NCBI RefSeq assembly: GCF_000577275.2
Contig: NZ_CBYB010000038.1
Span: forward strand, 1 to 15,435
Reading direction: 5' to 3'
DNA length: 15,435 bases
From: Rhizobium favelukesii
GTDB lineage: Bacteria; Pseudomonadota; Alphaproteobacteria; Rhizobiales; Rhizobiaceae
The notes beneath the pieces were generated by a model. That model worked only from the letters and a program-made list of their open reading frames with translations. It was not told the DNA's origin and ran no database searches. The translations under genes and the position numbers were made by a program. Positions 1-7,978 of the stretch are shown here, in pieces. Position 1 is the first letter of the stretch. Each line of letters opens with the position of its first letter.

Positions 1-98
1 CAGATAATGAACACCTTCGTGCTCATGGCTGCCGGTTACCAATACGGTTTGGTCAACCAGTGGATGGAAGGGATAAGTGACCTTGGATTCGAATGCCA

Positions 99-313
99 GA
101 AACCCGGCATTATGAACCCGGCTTCGAAGGCGGTGGCAACACATGGGCCACGATCGCCACGCTTTTGCAGACGCTAAAATGAACAACGTCGATCCGCTCG
201 CCTGGCTGACACAGACCTTAGTTCGCATGGCCAACGGATGGCCCGCGCAGGATATCGACACTCTAATGCCGTGGAACTTCGAGTCGAGCTGGTCGGCTAA
301 CCGCTTACGCTAA
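99..313 (+). pseudogene. IS66-family transposase (TnpC) C-terminal remnant, frameshifted
   Basis: This is the decayed 3' end of an IS66-type transposase. One frame from about 99 reads GFEGGGNTWATIATLLQT, matching the conserved stretch before the C-terminus of IS66 TnpC. A one-base loss around 171-175 then moves the match to a second frame, which reads AKMNNVDPLAWLTQ, later DTLMPWNFE, and ends at the TAA at 311-313. The 'LxPW' ending is typical of IS66 transposases. The frameshift and missing N-terminus mean it is not functional. Bases 1-98 are open in frame 1 (to a stop at 175-177) and encode nothing I recognise, so the boundary of the remnant is uncertain. Confidence 0.72.
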
Positions 314-324
314 ATCGTAAGCGG
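301..324. repeat. 9-bp inverted repeat at IS66 end (CCGCTTACG / CGTAAGCGG)
   Basis: There is a perfect 9-bp inverted repeat, 301-309 and 316-324, with a 6-base loop. CGCTTAC (302-308) and GTAAGCG (317-323) match the usual outer ends of IS66-family elements and face away from each other across exactly 8 bases (309-316), the target duplication length of this family. The repeat also lies 61-84 bases past the stop of the ATP-grasp gene, so it could act as a hairpin ending the operon transcript. No U-run follows on the minus strand, so a terminator role is weak. On the plus strand AAAGTTTT follows. Confidence 0.6.
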
Positions 325-384
325 AAAGTTTTGATCCGGTTGCCTATTTCAGCTGCGTCGACCTCATGGTGCATGCTCATAGCG

Positions 385-1638
385 TCAGACCATCGCTTCG
401 TATTCGAACTTGGTGGACTCAACAAAATTACTTGCGGCCTCATACGCGTCCTTCCCAATGTCGGAGATCGCGATCGCATAGCCGATCCTGTCGATGTCCC
501 GCGTGATCACAGGGGCGACTCCGGGCGTTTGTATAAAGATTTCAGACCGCAGGATCGCGTCCGGGCGAGGTTCGGGAAACGTGACCCTCATCACGCGCCC
601 AGGCTGCGGGGTGTAGAACCGAATCGCCGCTCCGCTGCCAGTACTGTGCATGCTCTCCAACGCTTCGGCCGCCCTTACGACTTTTTCGTCTCCAGACCCA
701 CGCTCTCGCAGACCCCATTCGATCAAGAGGTTGTGGACGTCGATGCCTGTCGAGTGACGAATGAGCTGAGGAATAAATCCACCCGGCAGACGGTTCTGAG
801 ATTCGACTATTTTGATTGACTCGCCGTTGATGCGTATTTCCGTCCAGCATGGCCCGTCTTCGATCCCAAGCGTCGACAATGCACGACTGAGGGTCGCAGC
901 GATTGCGCTTCTTTGCGCTTGCGTTACTTCGCCAGGCACATACTGCCCAATTGAAACCCAGCTACCATGACCTATCGCCGGATCGTGGAATATTCGCACG
1001 ATTCCAATGATTAGAAGTCTGCCGGAAAATGAAAACGTAAGAATTCCAAAATGCGTACCCTCTATGAACTTCTCTGCCAGAATTGCTTGCCCTTTACCCT
1101 GCCAATTATCTTCCCAATAGCGCTTCGCGTCGTGAAGATTCTCTATCTTCTTCACCAAATAACTTCCAACTGAGTTTGTTGGCTTAACTATAATCGGGTA
1201 TTCTACTCTGTCAGCGAATGCGGCGATGCCGTCAAGTGAATGCACGCGTTCGAATTCTACGGCATCGGACTTCTCGGATTGGAGGGCAGTCCTCATCAAG
1301 GATTTGTCCTTTAGCTGCGCGGTTGCCTCCGCACTTGCGCACTCCAATCCCAAGGCTGCTGCAATCGTGGCGCCAACGATAAGTGCGTCATCGGACATCA
1401 GGAGTGCGCCATGGAAGGGATCTTCGCGGTGGATTGCAGCAATCATGTCCGGAAGTGACGGGTCCGCATATTCCATCAAAAGAAGGCGCTCTGGCCTGTT
1501 AGTTGCATAGTTGTCGTAACAGTAGGCTCTGTCCACCACTGTAAAGCGAGCTAAACTTCTTTTTTCAGACGCGAGAAGCCATTCGGCAGCGCCAAAAACG
1601 ACAAGATGTTTGGAAACGCTCATAGTCGATTCCCCCAT
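385..1638 (-). CDS. ATP-grasp ligase, L-amino-acid (dipeptide) ligase type
   Basis: This is probably a cytoplasmic ligase that activates a carboxylate as acyl phosphate with ATP and joins it to an amine. The ATP-grasp fold is supported by the ATP-binding lysine in YPIIVKPTNSVGS, the hinge segment AILAEKFIEGTHFG, and the metal and phosphate site with E..NR in IVESQNRLPGG. The length of about 417 residues and the C-terminal extension fit the BacD-like L-amino-acid ligases rather than D-Ala-D-Ala ligases. The chosen ATG at 1638 has a strong AGGAGG five bases upstream. A second in-frame ATG at 1623 makes an ATGA overlap with the stop of the MFS gene and has its own GGGGGA. It is the last gene of the operon, directly after the exporter, an order that recalls bacDE. 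Substrates are unknown. The family is fairly certain and the ligase role is inferred. Confidence 0.85.
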   Translation of the reverse strand: MGESTMSVSKHLVVFGAAEWLLASEKRSLARFTVVDRAYCYDNYATNRPERLLLMEYADPSLPDMIAAIHREDPFHGALLMSDDALIVGATIAAALGLECASAEATAQLKDKSLMRTALQSEKSDAVEFERVHSLDGIAAFADRVEYPIIVKPTNSVGSYLVKKIENLHDAKRYWEDNWQGKGQAILAEKFIEGTHFGILTFSFSGRLLIIGIVRIFHDPAIGHGSWVSIGQYVPGEVTQAQRSAIAATLSRALSTLGIEDGPCWTEIRINGESIKIVESQNRLPGGFIPQLIRHSTGIDVHNLLIEWGLRERGSGDEKVVRAAEALESMHSTGSGAAIRFYTPQPGRVMRVTFPEPRPDAILRSEIFIQTPGVAPVITRDIDRIGYAIAISDIGKDAYEAASNFVESTKFEYEAMV

Positions 1639-2858
1639 AGTTTCCTCCTGCGCTCGCCGACAAATCGGCACGCACTAAACACTGTGAATACGATTGACGC
1701 AAAGACGATGATAGAACGCGGGAAGGCTTCGCCAATCCCATAAAGGACAGAGCCCAATGCTGTGCCACCGCTATAGACATAGAAGTAGATGCTAACCAAT
1801 TTTCCCCGCGATTGTTCATCCGCCTCAAGCTGCACCAAAACGAGCGCAAGTGTTGCGTTCATCGCTAGTGTCAGCCCAAAGGCGAACATTATGAGTGTCA
1901 GGATGGCATTCGACTCCGCCCAGATCATCGCGATGGCAGACACACTGAGACCAAGAGCGACGGGACCGTTGATCCGACTTGCGTTGGAGGGCGAAATCCA
2001 CCCGAGAAGTATGAGGCTGGAGAAGAGGCCGCCTAAGGTAAAGGCAGAGGTCAATGTGGCGATGAGCGCAAGATCGGTCGTTCCATGAAGAGATGCGACG
2101 ATACCGGGAAGCAACTCACCTATGGGTCTGAAGAGCATGCAAACGATTGCAAGCGACGCAAGCGTCCCAACGATGGGCGCAGTCACTTGAGGAGACCAAG
2201 CACGTCGCTGGCCTCCGACACTCTTGACACCCGCGTCGGATTGGAAATTCTGTGATATTTTCGAGATTACCGTACTGTAAATGATTAGCATGATCCCGTT
2301 GAGTGAAAATACTATCCATGGACCGATAGCTTCTATCAGAACATATACTAATACTGGTGCAACAAATACCGCAATGGAGTAACACACGCTGTTGATGGCA
2401 ATCGCCTTCGGTAGCAACTCTCTGCCTACCATCATTGGGGTAAGTGAGAATGCGGCCGGCGTCAGAAATGCTATAAGGGTCCCGTTTAGGCACCACAGGA
2501 TTATCGCCGGGGTCGGTCCCATAGCGGATGCAGCAACGGTTGATAGCAAAAATGCGACAACGGCAAGACATCGCTGGACGCCAATGACGATGTGAAACCG
2601 GTTCGTCTTGTCGGCTACGATTCCGGCTATGTAGCCCAACCAAATGGTAGGGGCCATTTCTCCAATTGGAACGAAAGAAAGCATACGCATTGAGTGCGAT
2701 GATTCCCAAACAATCCAGAGCAATGCGAACCGTTGCGACCAACTGCTCACAAGTTGAAAGAAGTTCGCACACACATACAGTCGGAAGCTGCCAACTCGCA
2801 GTGGCGACAGGAAAGTGCGCAACCACTCAGCTTGCGCTATCCGGCCGATACTAGCCAT
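1620..2858 (-). CDS. MFS exporter, EntS-like (MFS_3/DHA3 group)
   Basis: This is an inner-membrane major facilitator transporter of about 412 residues with roughly twelve hydrophobic segments. Segments 2-3 are joined by GYIAGIVADKTNR, a version of MFS motif A. Later stretches (FLTPAAFSLTPMMVGRELLPKAIAIN, split here only by reading) resemble the EntS/macrolide-efflux subgroup, whose members export siderophores and small secondary metabolites by proton antiport. The ATG at 2858 overlaps the methyltransferase stop by eight bases. An upstream GTG/ATG pair at 2906/2903 would lengthen the overlap, and neither choice has a good ribosome site. The neighbouring ligase and biosynthetic genes point to export of the product, possibly also self-protection. 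The direction of transport is inferred from subfamily and context. Confidence 0.85.
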   Translation of the reverse strand: MASIGRIAQAEWLRTFLSPLRVGSFRLYVCANFFQLVSSWSQRFALLWIVWESSHSMRMLSFVPIGEMAPTIWLGYIAGIVADKTNRFHIVIGVQRCLAVVAFLLSTVAASAMGPTPAIILWCLNGTLIAFLTPAAFSLTPMMVGRELLPKAIAINSVCYSIAVFVAPVLVYVLIEAIGPWIVFSLNGIMLIIYSTVISKISQNFQSDAGVKSVGGQRRAWSPQVTAPIVGTLASLAIVCMLFRPIGELLPGIVASLHGTTDLALIATLTSAFTLGGLFSSLILLGWISPSNASRINGPVALGLSVSAIAMIWAESNAILTLIMFAFGLTLAMNATLALVLVQLEADEQSRGKLVSIYFYVYSGGTALGSVLYGIGEAFPRSIIVFASIVFTVFSACRFVGERRRKLWGNRL

Positions 2859-3831
2859 CGAGCCCGGACGCGCCGCTGACTGTTCTGTCGTTACGGCAAA
2901 CATCACGAAAAAGGCTCACGGCAAACCACGCGTTGTCATCGTGAAATTCTTCAACCAGCTTGAAATTTGCAAGTTCCAAAAGTTGCTCAAGGTACCCCAT
3001 AGGGAACTTCCTCTCGATTTCGGTCAGAATACGCTCTCCGGCCTTCACCGAAACCGTGAGCTTGAGTTTTGGTAATGTGAACATCGTGTCTCTTAAGGCC
3101 ACGAGATGGGACTTCATCGTGAACCCCTCGGGATAGTAGGCAGCTTCGTGGCGAAAAGCGGAGATATCGATGTTTCCAGCGTATTGATTATTAAGGTTCG
3201 ACAGCACGTTCAGGTTTGTCTTCGCAGCCACCCCGTTCTTGTCGTTATATGCTGCAGTCAGTAATGCGGGATCCTTATCGAGATCATGCCCGATCAAGAT
3301 GTAGTCGCCATCACGCATGCCGGTTCGGCACATGTTCATGAACCGAAGAATTTCATCGTCGGTCATGTTACCGATGTTGCTGCCGAGGAAGAAAAAAAGG
3401 CTTGGCTCTATGCGATGAGCATGCATAGGAATGGTTGCCGCATAGTCACCAACAAGCTTCACCGTGTTCAAGGTTGGTAGCGTCTGACTCAGCCGTTGGC
3501 TTGCTTCTTCTACAATGAGGCCATTTATGTCAATCATATTGAGCAGCGGGTACCGCATCATGGAGATCGAGGTACGCAAAAACATTTCGGTTTTCTCGCA
3601 ATTCCCACATCCGAGATCGACGAAAGTCTCAACGCTACATGCTTTCAGTATTTTCTCCGATTGCCTTTCGAGAATCTTTTTCTCGGTGCGATACAGATAG
3701 TATTCTGGTTGCTTGCATTGCTCCTCAAACAGACGCGACCCAAGGTCGTCATAGTAGTAACGGCACGGAATTGATTTTTGCGCATTCGACAGACCGTCCA
3801 TTAGATCCTGACTCATTGATGTGCTTCGCAT
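2851..3831 (-). CDS. EgtD-like S-adenosylmethionine-dependent amino-acid N-methyltransferase
   Basis: This belongs to the L-histidine N-alpha-methyltransferase (EgtD, DUF2260) family, whose founding member trimethylates histidine to hercynine using S-adenosylmethionine. At 326 residues it has full family length. Conserved parts are YYDD (26-29), YYLYRTE (44-50), the SAM loop DLGCGNCEKT (72-81), FLGSNIGN (148-155), and the DLDKD and NLNVL segments. The TEIERKF segment (270-276) corresponds to TEVSCKF of mycobacterial EgtD as I recall it, so the serine that helps hold the imidazole is Glu273; the equivalent of Met252 appears to be Ser241. The amino-acid core is therefore kept but the side-chain pocket differs. 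No egtB, egtC or egtE homologue is nearby. It lies 23 bases after the upstream gene. The start has a modest AGG seven bases before the ATG. Substrate is unknown, perhaps a diamino acid. Confidence 0.87.
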   Translation of the reverse strand: MRSTSMSQDLMDGLSNAQKSIPCRYYYDDLGSRLFEEQCKQPEYYLYRTEKKILERQSEKILKACSVETFVDLGCGNCEKTEMFLRTSISMMRYPLLNMIDINGLIVEEASQRLSQTLPTLNTVKLVGDYAATIPMHAHRIEPSLFFFLGSNIGNMTDDEILRFMNMCRTGMRDGDYILIGHDLDKDPALLTAAYNDKNGVAAKTNLNVLSNLNNQYAGNIDISAFRHEAAYYPEGFTMKSHLVALRDTMFTLPKLKLTVSVKAGERILTEIERKFPMGYLEQLLELANFKLVEEFHDDNAWFAVSLFRDVCRNDRTVSGASGLDG

Positions 3832-3854
3832 GATCCAACCTACTCATTTCTGCT

Positions 3855-4784
3855 TCAATTCCTTATCCCGGAAGCAGATAATTTCTGATACGTTTTGCTA
3901 ACCAACCGAACGCATGCGGCAGCGCTGTAGTTTGTCTTACTTCTGTTAGCGACATGATGAGCAAAATTGTCTAGTATGCCTACGTATTCGTGATAGAGAG
4001 AGGATTTGAACTTTGGGAACCCGTTGAGAAGATCTATTTCGCGCGACGTTCCATCCGCGTTTGACAGCACAATTCGCTTGTCTTCCCCGTTGGGATAAGC
4101 CCAATCCAAATAAATATGAACCGGCAGTCCAGTTTGGCTGCGCAATTCAATTGTGGCGGCTATATCAATACCGCAATCATCGAACACGGCGGAGGCTGCG
4201 AAGAGATCGATCTCGCCTACGATATGCATCGCTAGATCGAAAGCGTTCGGGCCATTGTCAGCAATGCAGCCACCTCCGCACGCAGCGGGGTCAAGGTACC
4301 AACTGTCATTTCCTGCGTGCTGCCGAATATCCTCCTTGTAGTAGATCGAAACGGCTGCGATTCCTCCATTGTCGGTTGTCCGAAGGCTCCCGACATCTTT
4401 GACGTGTCGGTTGTATCGACGATGAAAAGCAGTGAAGAGAATTCGCTGCTGTCGCATAGCCAGGGAGATAAGCCGTCTGGATTCAAGCTCGCCCATAACT
4501 AGCGGCTTCTCGCAGCAAACGTGCTTGCTCGCAGCGAGGGCGAACTTGCATGCATCGAAATGAAGATTGTTCGGAAGATTCACTATGACGGCGTCAACGC
4601 ATTCTGCTCGCATCAAGGCTGTGTAGTCCGCGAACTGTTCGACCTCATGCCGCCGACCAAACCCGTCCAGCTTGGCTTCCGAGCTATCGCAGACAGCAGT
4701 TAGTCTCAGAGAGTTCGATCTAGTTAATGCAGCGAGGTAGTAGTGAGAAATCACTCCTAGGCCTGCAATGCCAACACGGATCAT
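3855..4784 (-). CDS. Gfo/Idh/MocA-family NAD(P)-dependent oxidoreductase (second copy)
   Basis: This is a cytoplasmic dehydrogenase or reductase of 309 residues acting on a sugar, cyclitol or imine. The N-terminal Rossmann motif GIAGLGVISHYY (5-16) and the signature CCEKPLV (90-96) are clear, as is AFHRRYNRHV (119-128). At the catalytic position the usual DxGxH is D176-N-G-P-N180, so the general acid/base histidine is replaced by asparagine. The ATG at 4784 forms an ATGA overlap with the stop of the Ldh-family gene, and an upstream start at 4832 would put an unlikely extension before the Rossmann fold. Family members include inositol dehydrogenases and 3-keto-sugar-forming enzymes. The substrate cannot be told from sequence. 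Confidence 0.87.
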   Translation of the reverse strand: MIRVGIAGLGVISHYYLAALTRSNSLRLTAVCDSSEAKLDGFGRRHEVEQFADYTALMRAECVDAVIVNLPNNLHFDACKFALAASKHVCCEKPLVMGELESRRLISLAMRQQRILFTAFHRRYNRHVKDVGSLRTTDNGGIAAVSIYYKEDIRQHAGNDSWYLDPAACGGGCIADNGPNAFDLAMHIVGEIDLFAASAVFDDCGIDIAATIELRSQTGLPVHIYLDWAYPNGEDKRIVLSNADGTSREIDLLNGFPKFKSSLYHEYVGILDNFAHHVANRSKTNYSAAACVRLVSKTYQKLSASGIRN

Positions 4785-5863
4785 TGTCCGATCTCCGCTA
4801 GAGAAACAGCTCCTAACGTCGACGCATGCCAATTGAGCGCGGCGACCGTCGGAGCCGGAAGGGGAATACCGTGGACGCCTCGTTCGAGTGCAATTTTCGC
4901 GTCGGAATGTCCTGGATAGGTGAGTGCCTCATGCCCCTCAAAGACAGGTTCTCCCAATAAGGAGGAGAGAAACCTCTCCATTCGCTCGGCAAATATGGAG
5001 CCCTCGAGAAATGCACTCACATCGAGCGCAAACAGGAAGTGTCCAATGCTGTTTTGCTCATCCTCGAACCCCAAGGAGACACTCGCCCCCGAGAGTACAC
5101 CAGAGAGCACTTCCACCAAAAGCGAGAGTCCAAGCCCCTTGTGGCCACCCGTAGATCGTTGCCATCCACCCAACGGAACCAGGAGTCCAGAACCTTCCAA
5201 ATATGAGTTGGGATCTGTCACGGGTTGACCGCTCTGATTGACCATCCAACCCACTGGAACCTCTTCTCCGAGGTCCTTTGCGAGTTTGATTTTTCCGCTG
5301 GCGACTACCGTCGTGCTCATATCAAGTACGAAAGATGGCAAGTCCCCAGCGGGTGACGCAAATCCCAAAGGATTGGTGCCGATGATTGCTCGGCGTGAAC
5401 CCTGTGCGTACCCGACAGGACGATTTCCCAAGTTCGTCAGTGCCAACCCGATCATTCCCGATTGGGCTGCCATGCGCGCGAAGTATCCGGCTGTCCCGAA
5501 ATGACTACTGTTCATAACTGTCACGGCCCCGACACTATGTTCGGCAGCAAGTTCGATGGCCGCTTCCATCGCGCCTTTGGCTGCGAGAAGTCCAAGCATG
5601 CCTGACGCATCGAAAGTCGAAATTGCCCCTTTCTTCCTCACCCTTCGGAGCGTGGATGATGGAAGAATGGATCTATCACTTAACGCTTTCACGTAGATCG
5701 GGAGAAGATTACAGACCCCATGCGAATCCAAGCCGTGAAGATCAGCATAAAGTAATACGTCGGCGGCGGCGGCGGCTTGCTCAGACGAGAACCCATATCT
5801 CAGGAAGGTCATTTCAATTAGCCTTCTGAGAGACTCTGCATCGATTCTAATCACGTTAGACAT
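4781..5863 (-). CDS. Ldh-family (malate/L-lactate dehydrogenase type 2) NAD(P)H oxidoreductase
   Basis: This protein of 360 residues belongs to the Ldh_2 family, which contains sulfolactate, ureidoglycolate and malate dehydrogenases as well as delta1-piperideine/pyrroline-2-carboxylate reductases. Visible family marks are LHGLDSHGV with catalytic His48, NSSHFGTAGYFA with His121, the GTNPLGFASP segment (162-171), DMSTTVVASGKI, and GGHKGLGLSLLVEVLSG. All expected elements are present, so it should be active, reducing a 2-keto acid or a cyclic 2-imino acid. Its start overlaps the preceding gene by 13 bases and has GGGG about eight bases upstream. In a pathway with diamino-acid supply a cyclic imino-acid reductase role is attractive but only inferred. 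Confidence 0.88.
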   Translation of the reverse strand: MSNVIRIDAESLRRLIEMTFLRYGFSSEQAAAAADVLLYADLHGLDSHGVCNLLPIYVKALSDRSILPSSTLRRVRKKGAISTFDASGMLGLLAAKGAMEAAIELAAEHSVGAVTVMNSSHFGTAGYFARMAAQSGMIGLALTNLGNRPVGYAQGSRRAIIGTNPLGFASPAGDLPSFVLDMSTTVVASGKIKLAKDLGEEVPVGWMVNQSGQPVTDPNSYLEGSGLLVPLGGWQRSTGGHKGLGLSLLVEVLSGVLSGASVSLGFEDEQNSIGHFLFALDVSAFLEGSIFAERMERFLSSLLGEPVFEGHEALTYPGHSDAKIALERGVHGIPLPAPTVAALNWHASTLGAVSLAEIGQ

Positions 5864-7143
5864 GCTGCAGCCCCAGTCACTTCGTTTGATGCAATAAACA
5901 AGAGCGCTGCAACTTGATCCGCGAACTGGTCGAGATCGGCGAAGTCAATATGTTCAGATGAGGTGTGTGCCCCGTTCGTTGACAGCGAACCGGGTCCCCA
6001 CATAATTGAATACCCTCGCCCTTGACCCCACATTGCATCGCACGTGAAAGACTCGGCATCGTCGGCGTGACGTTTTATTCCTGCGTCAGCGAGTTTTCTT
6101 TCCCAGTCTGCGTTACGATTGGTGAGGACTGGCAGTCCGCTCTTGAGCCAGCGAACGGTGAGAATCTGATCAAGTCGCATTGCCGTACGAGTGAAAACAT
6201 CAATGCCGCCGAAAATATCTACGAAGCGGAAACCCGCGGTTTCAATCGCGCTAGTTACTGCGGACTTCACAAGCTCGCCTGATCGTGTCGTGCGATACGA
6301 AAAGTTGAACTGCGCTCTGCCGGTTCCGTACACCCGGTTATGCATGTCACCTGTAGCAACACCGGCGAGTGTCATGCGCACATCGGTCCGAGAGCAAATC
6401 GGCCCCATTTGTCTCGCCAGTTCTGCGCATAAGTAAGAGAGAATCAGACTCGCATTGTCCCCTCGGTGGGGTGCGTCGTCGGTGGCTCCTTTTCCGTCGA
6501 CAGATAATTCCAGGGTCATCGAACATGTGGAGGAGTCAAAATACGCGCCGCCAGATGGAATAGCGAAAATGTTCAGCGAGCCGTGATAGCCCAACTCCAT
6601 CAGTTGCTTGGTGCCATAGACGCCCATGGCGCCTCCCTCTTCGCCGGCAACACATTGGATAAGCAGGCGCGGGCGACGTTTCTCTGGTGGGTGGTTGGCT
6701 GCCCAGCGTTCGATTCCTTCCAGGATTGCTACGCCAGGCCCCTTGTTGTCTGCAGCACCCCGCCCATGGATACCGCCTTGGAGGTTTCTCGCAGGGAAAA
6801 AAGGGCCGACCGTATCAATATGAAAATTGAACATTACGTCCGCGCAGCCATGGATGTCCTGTGATCCCAACACAATCGAGGCCTGGTGGGCGAAGAACTC
6901 TGGCCCCATTTCTTCTGCTCTACGCTTCACCGAAACGGGGGCTTCACAGTCCAGTGTTGGCACATGCCGATACAGCGTTGTGAACCCAATTCTCTGAGCT
7001 GCCGCAGCGTACAAATCCAGAGCTCGAGGAAGATCGCAGCATCTGCCTGACTCCATCGGCGTGACCGTATCCACCGAGATGAGTTCGCTCAGCAGATCTT
7101 TATGATGCTGACTAAACATGCTGCGTGATGCCATGCCAAACAT
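5851..7143 (-). CDS. M20-family peptidase/deacylase-like protein with altered metal site
   Basis: This has the fold of the ArgE/DapE/ACY1/CPG2 group of zinc amidohydrolases and full length (430 residues). Retained marks are the first metal histidine in FNFHIDTVG (His108), the bridging aspartate in GAADNKG (Asp132), the catalytic Glu pair in VAGEEGGAMG (168-169) and the late histidine in GAHTSSEH (His393). The usual GEP(S/T) segment, which provides one zinc ligand, reads FAIPS, with Ile195 in place of Glu, and the lid-domain histidine of the (A/G)xxH-S motif appears to be Thr221. It may bind one metal, act as a transferase, or be catalytically weak. The start is uncertain: 7143 is the longest, and 7134 has GGGA eight bases upstream. 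It overlaps both neighbours. A role in deblocking or trimming an acylated intermediate is only a guess. Confidence 0.85.
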   Translation of the reverse strand: MFGMASRSMFSQHHKDLLSELISVDTVTPMESGRCCDLPRALDLYAAAAQRIGFTTLYRHVPTLDCEAPVSVKRRAEEMGPEFFAHQASIVLGSQDIHGCADVMFNFHIDTVGPFFPARNLQGGIHGRGAADNKGPGVAILEGIERWAANHPPEKRRPRLLIQCVAGEEGGAMGVYGTKQLMELGYHGSLNIFAIPSGGAYFDSSTCSMTLELSVDGKGATDDAPHRGDNASLILSYLCAELARQMGPICSRTDVRMTLAGVATGDMHNRVYGTGRAQFNFSYRTTRSGELVKSAVTSAIETAGFRFVDIFGGIDVFTRTAMRLDQILTVRWLKSGLPVLTNRNADWERKLADAGIKRHADDAESFTCDAMWGQGRGYSIMWGPGSLSTNGAHTSSEHIDFADLDQFADQVAALLFIASNEVTGAAACLT

Positions 7144-7978
7144 CCCGAACTAGGTCGCCAGCGCTTACGGCACATTCCGTATAAAGGCCTATGCGTCGAT
7201 CGTTCTCTGGGTCTGCTCTACCGGCGTGCGGGAGCACTGCTAGATGGGGCTCGACAGAGAAAACTCCTCTGTATCCGCTTGAGAAAAGTAGCGCCAAACA
7301 TGCCGCGACGCCGGCATGTCCACAGCCAGCGCGACAATAAGTGACTTCGCCTCCACACTTCATACCATCCTTAATGTGGACGTGATCGACGAAGTCGACG
7401 ATGGGCCGTAAGAACGCGAGGGCATCATATCCGTAGGCGAGCCCGTTACCCGTATCAAATAGCAAACGCAGATTGGTGCTATCGACGATCCGAAGCATCC
7501 GAAGAGTATCGGATGGCGATCTACCGGCAAAACCATCACAATTTTCGTGAAGAAGCATGATCCCGTGCTCCTTGGCGCGATTTACAAAAACAAACAACCG
7601 CTCGATAGCGCGTTCCTGCCAATCATGCGCCGAAAAAGTGCCGCGCGAATACGACATGATCCGCACTGACTTGCAGCCCAATGCATGACAAATATTAGCA
7701 AGTCGGTCGATTTCGGCTAGTTCATCATCGAGTGGATACTCAACTGTTCTCGACCAGTTACCGATTCTCGAGTCGAGGCAGTCAACGACGAAATCCGCCT
7801 GTTTAATGCGGGCTATCAGGGCACTGACCTCAGATTTTCCCAATGCGTCAATCGGGGAGCCGTCGACGGACCTGAGTTCAATGTGCGAGAGGCCAATGGC
7901 TTTGTGAGTGGCAATCTGTACTGCGATCGACGACGCAGCTTCATCGGCAATTCCCGATATGGAGTAGGGTGACTTCAT
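7112..7978 (-). CDS. Sugar phosphate isomerase/epimerase-like TIM-barrel protein
   Basis: This is a 288-residue protein of the xylose isomerase-like TIM-barrel (AP endonuclease 2) superfamily, which includes inosose isomerase/dehydratase (IolI, IolE), hydroxypyruvate isomerase and tagatose epimerases. The four expected metal ligands are visible in order at strand ends: Glu in LLHENCDG, Asp in LLFDTGNG, His in HIKDG and Glu in FSVEPHL. It should be an active divalent-metal isomerase, epimerase or dehydratase. The start makes an ATGA overlap with the preceding aminotransferase stop, and the end overlaps the M20-like gene. Next to Gfo/Idh and DegT enzymes it suggests handling of a keto-sugar or inosose. 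The exact reaction is unknown. Confidence 0.88.
   Translation of the reverse strand: MKSPYSISGIADEAASSIAVQIATHKAIGLSHIELRSVDGSPIDALGKSEVSALIARIKQADFVVDCLDSRIGNWSRTVEYPLDDELAEIDRLANICHALGCKSVRIMSYSRGTFSAHDWQERAIERLFVFVNRAKEHGIMLLHENCDGFAGRSPSDTLRMLRIVDSTNLRLLFDTGNGLAYGYDALAFLRPIVDFVDHVHIKDGMKCGGEVTYCRAGCGHAGVAACLALLFSSGYRGVFSVEPHLAVLPHAGRADPENDRRIGLYTECAVSAGDLVRDVWHGITQHV

Noticed and set aside
331..819. Plus-strand 162-residue open frame
   Set aside because: It is a shadow of the 3' part of the ATP-grasp gene.
2851..3831. Ergothioneine biosynthesis
   Set aside because: Only an EgtD-like gene is present, with a changed pocket; EgtB, EgtC and EgtE are absent.
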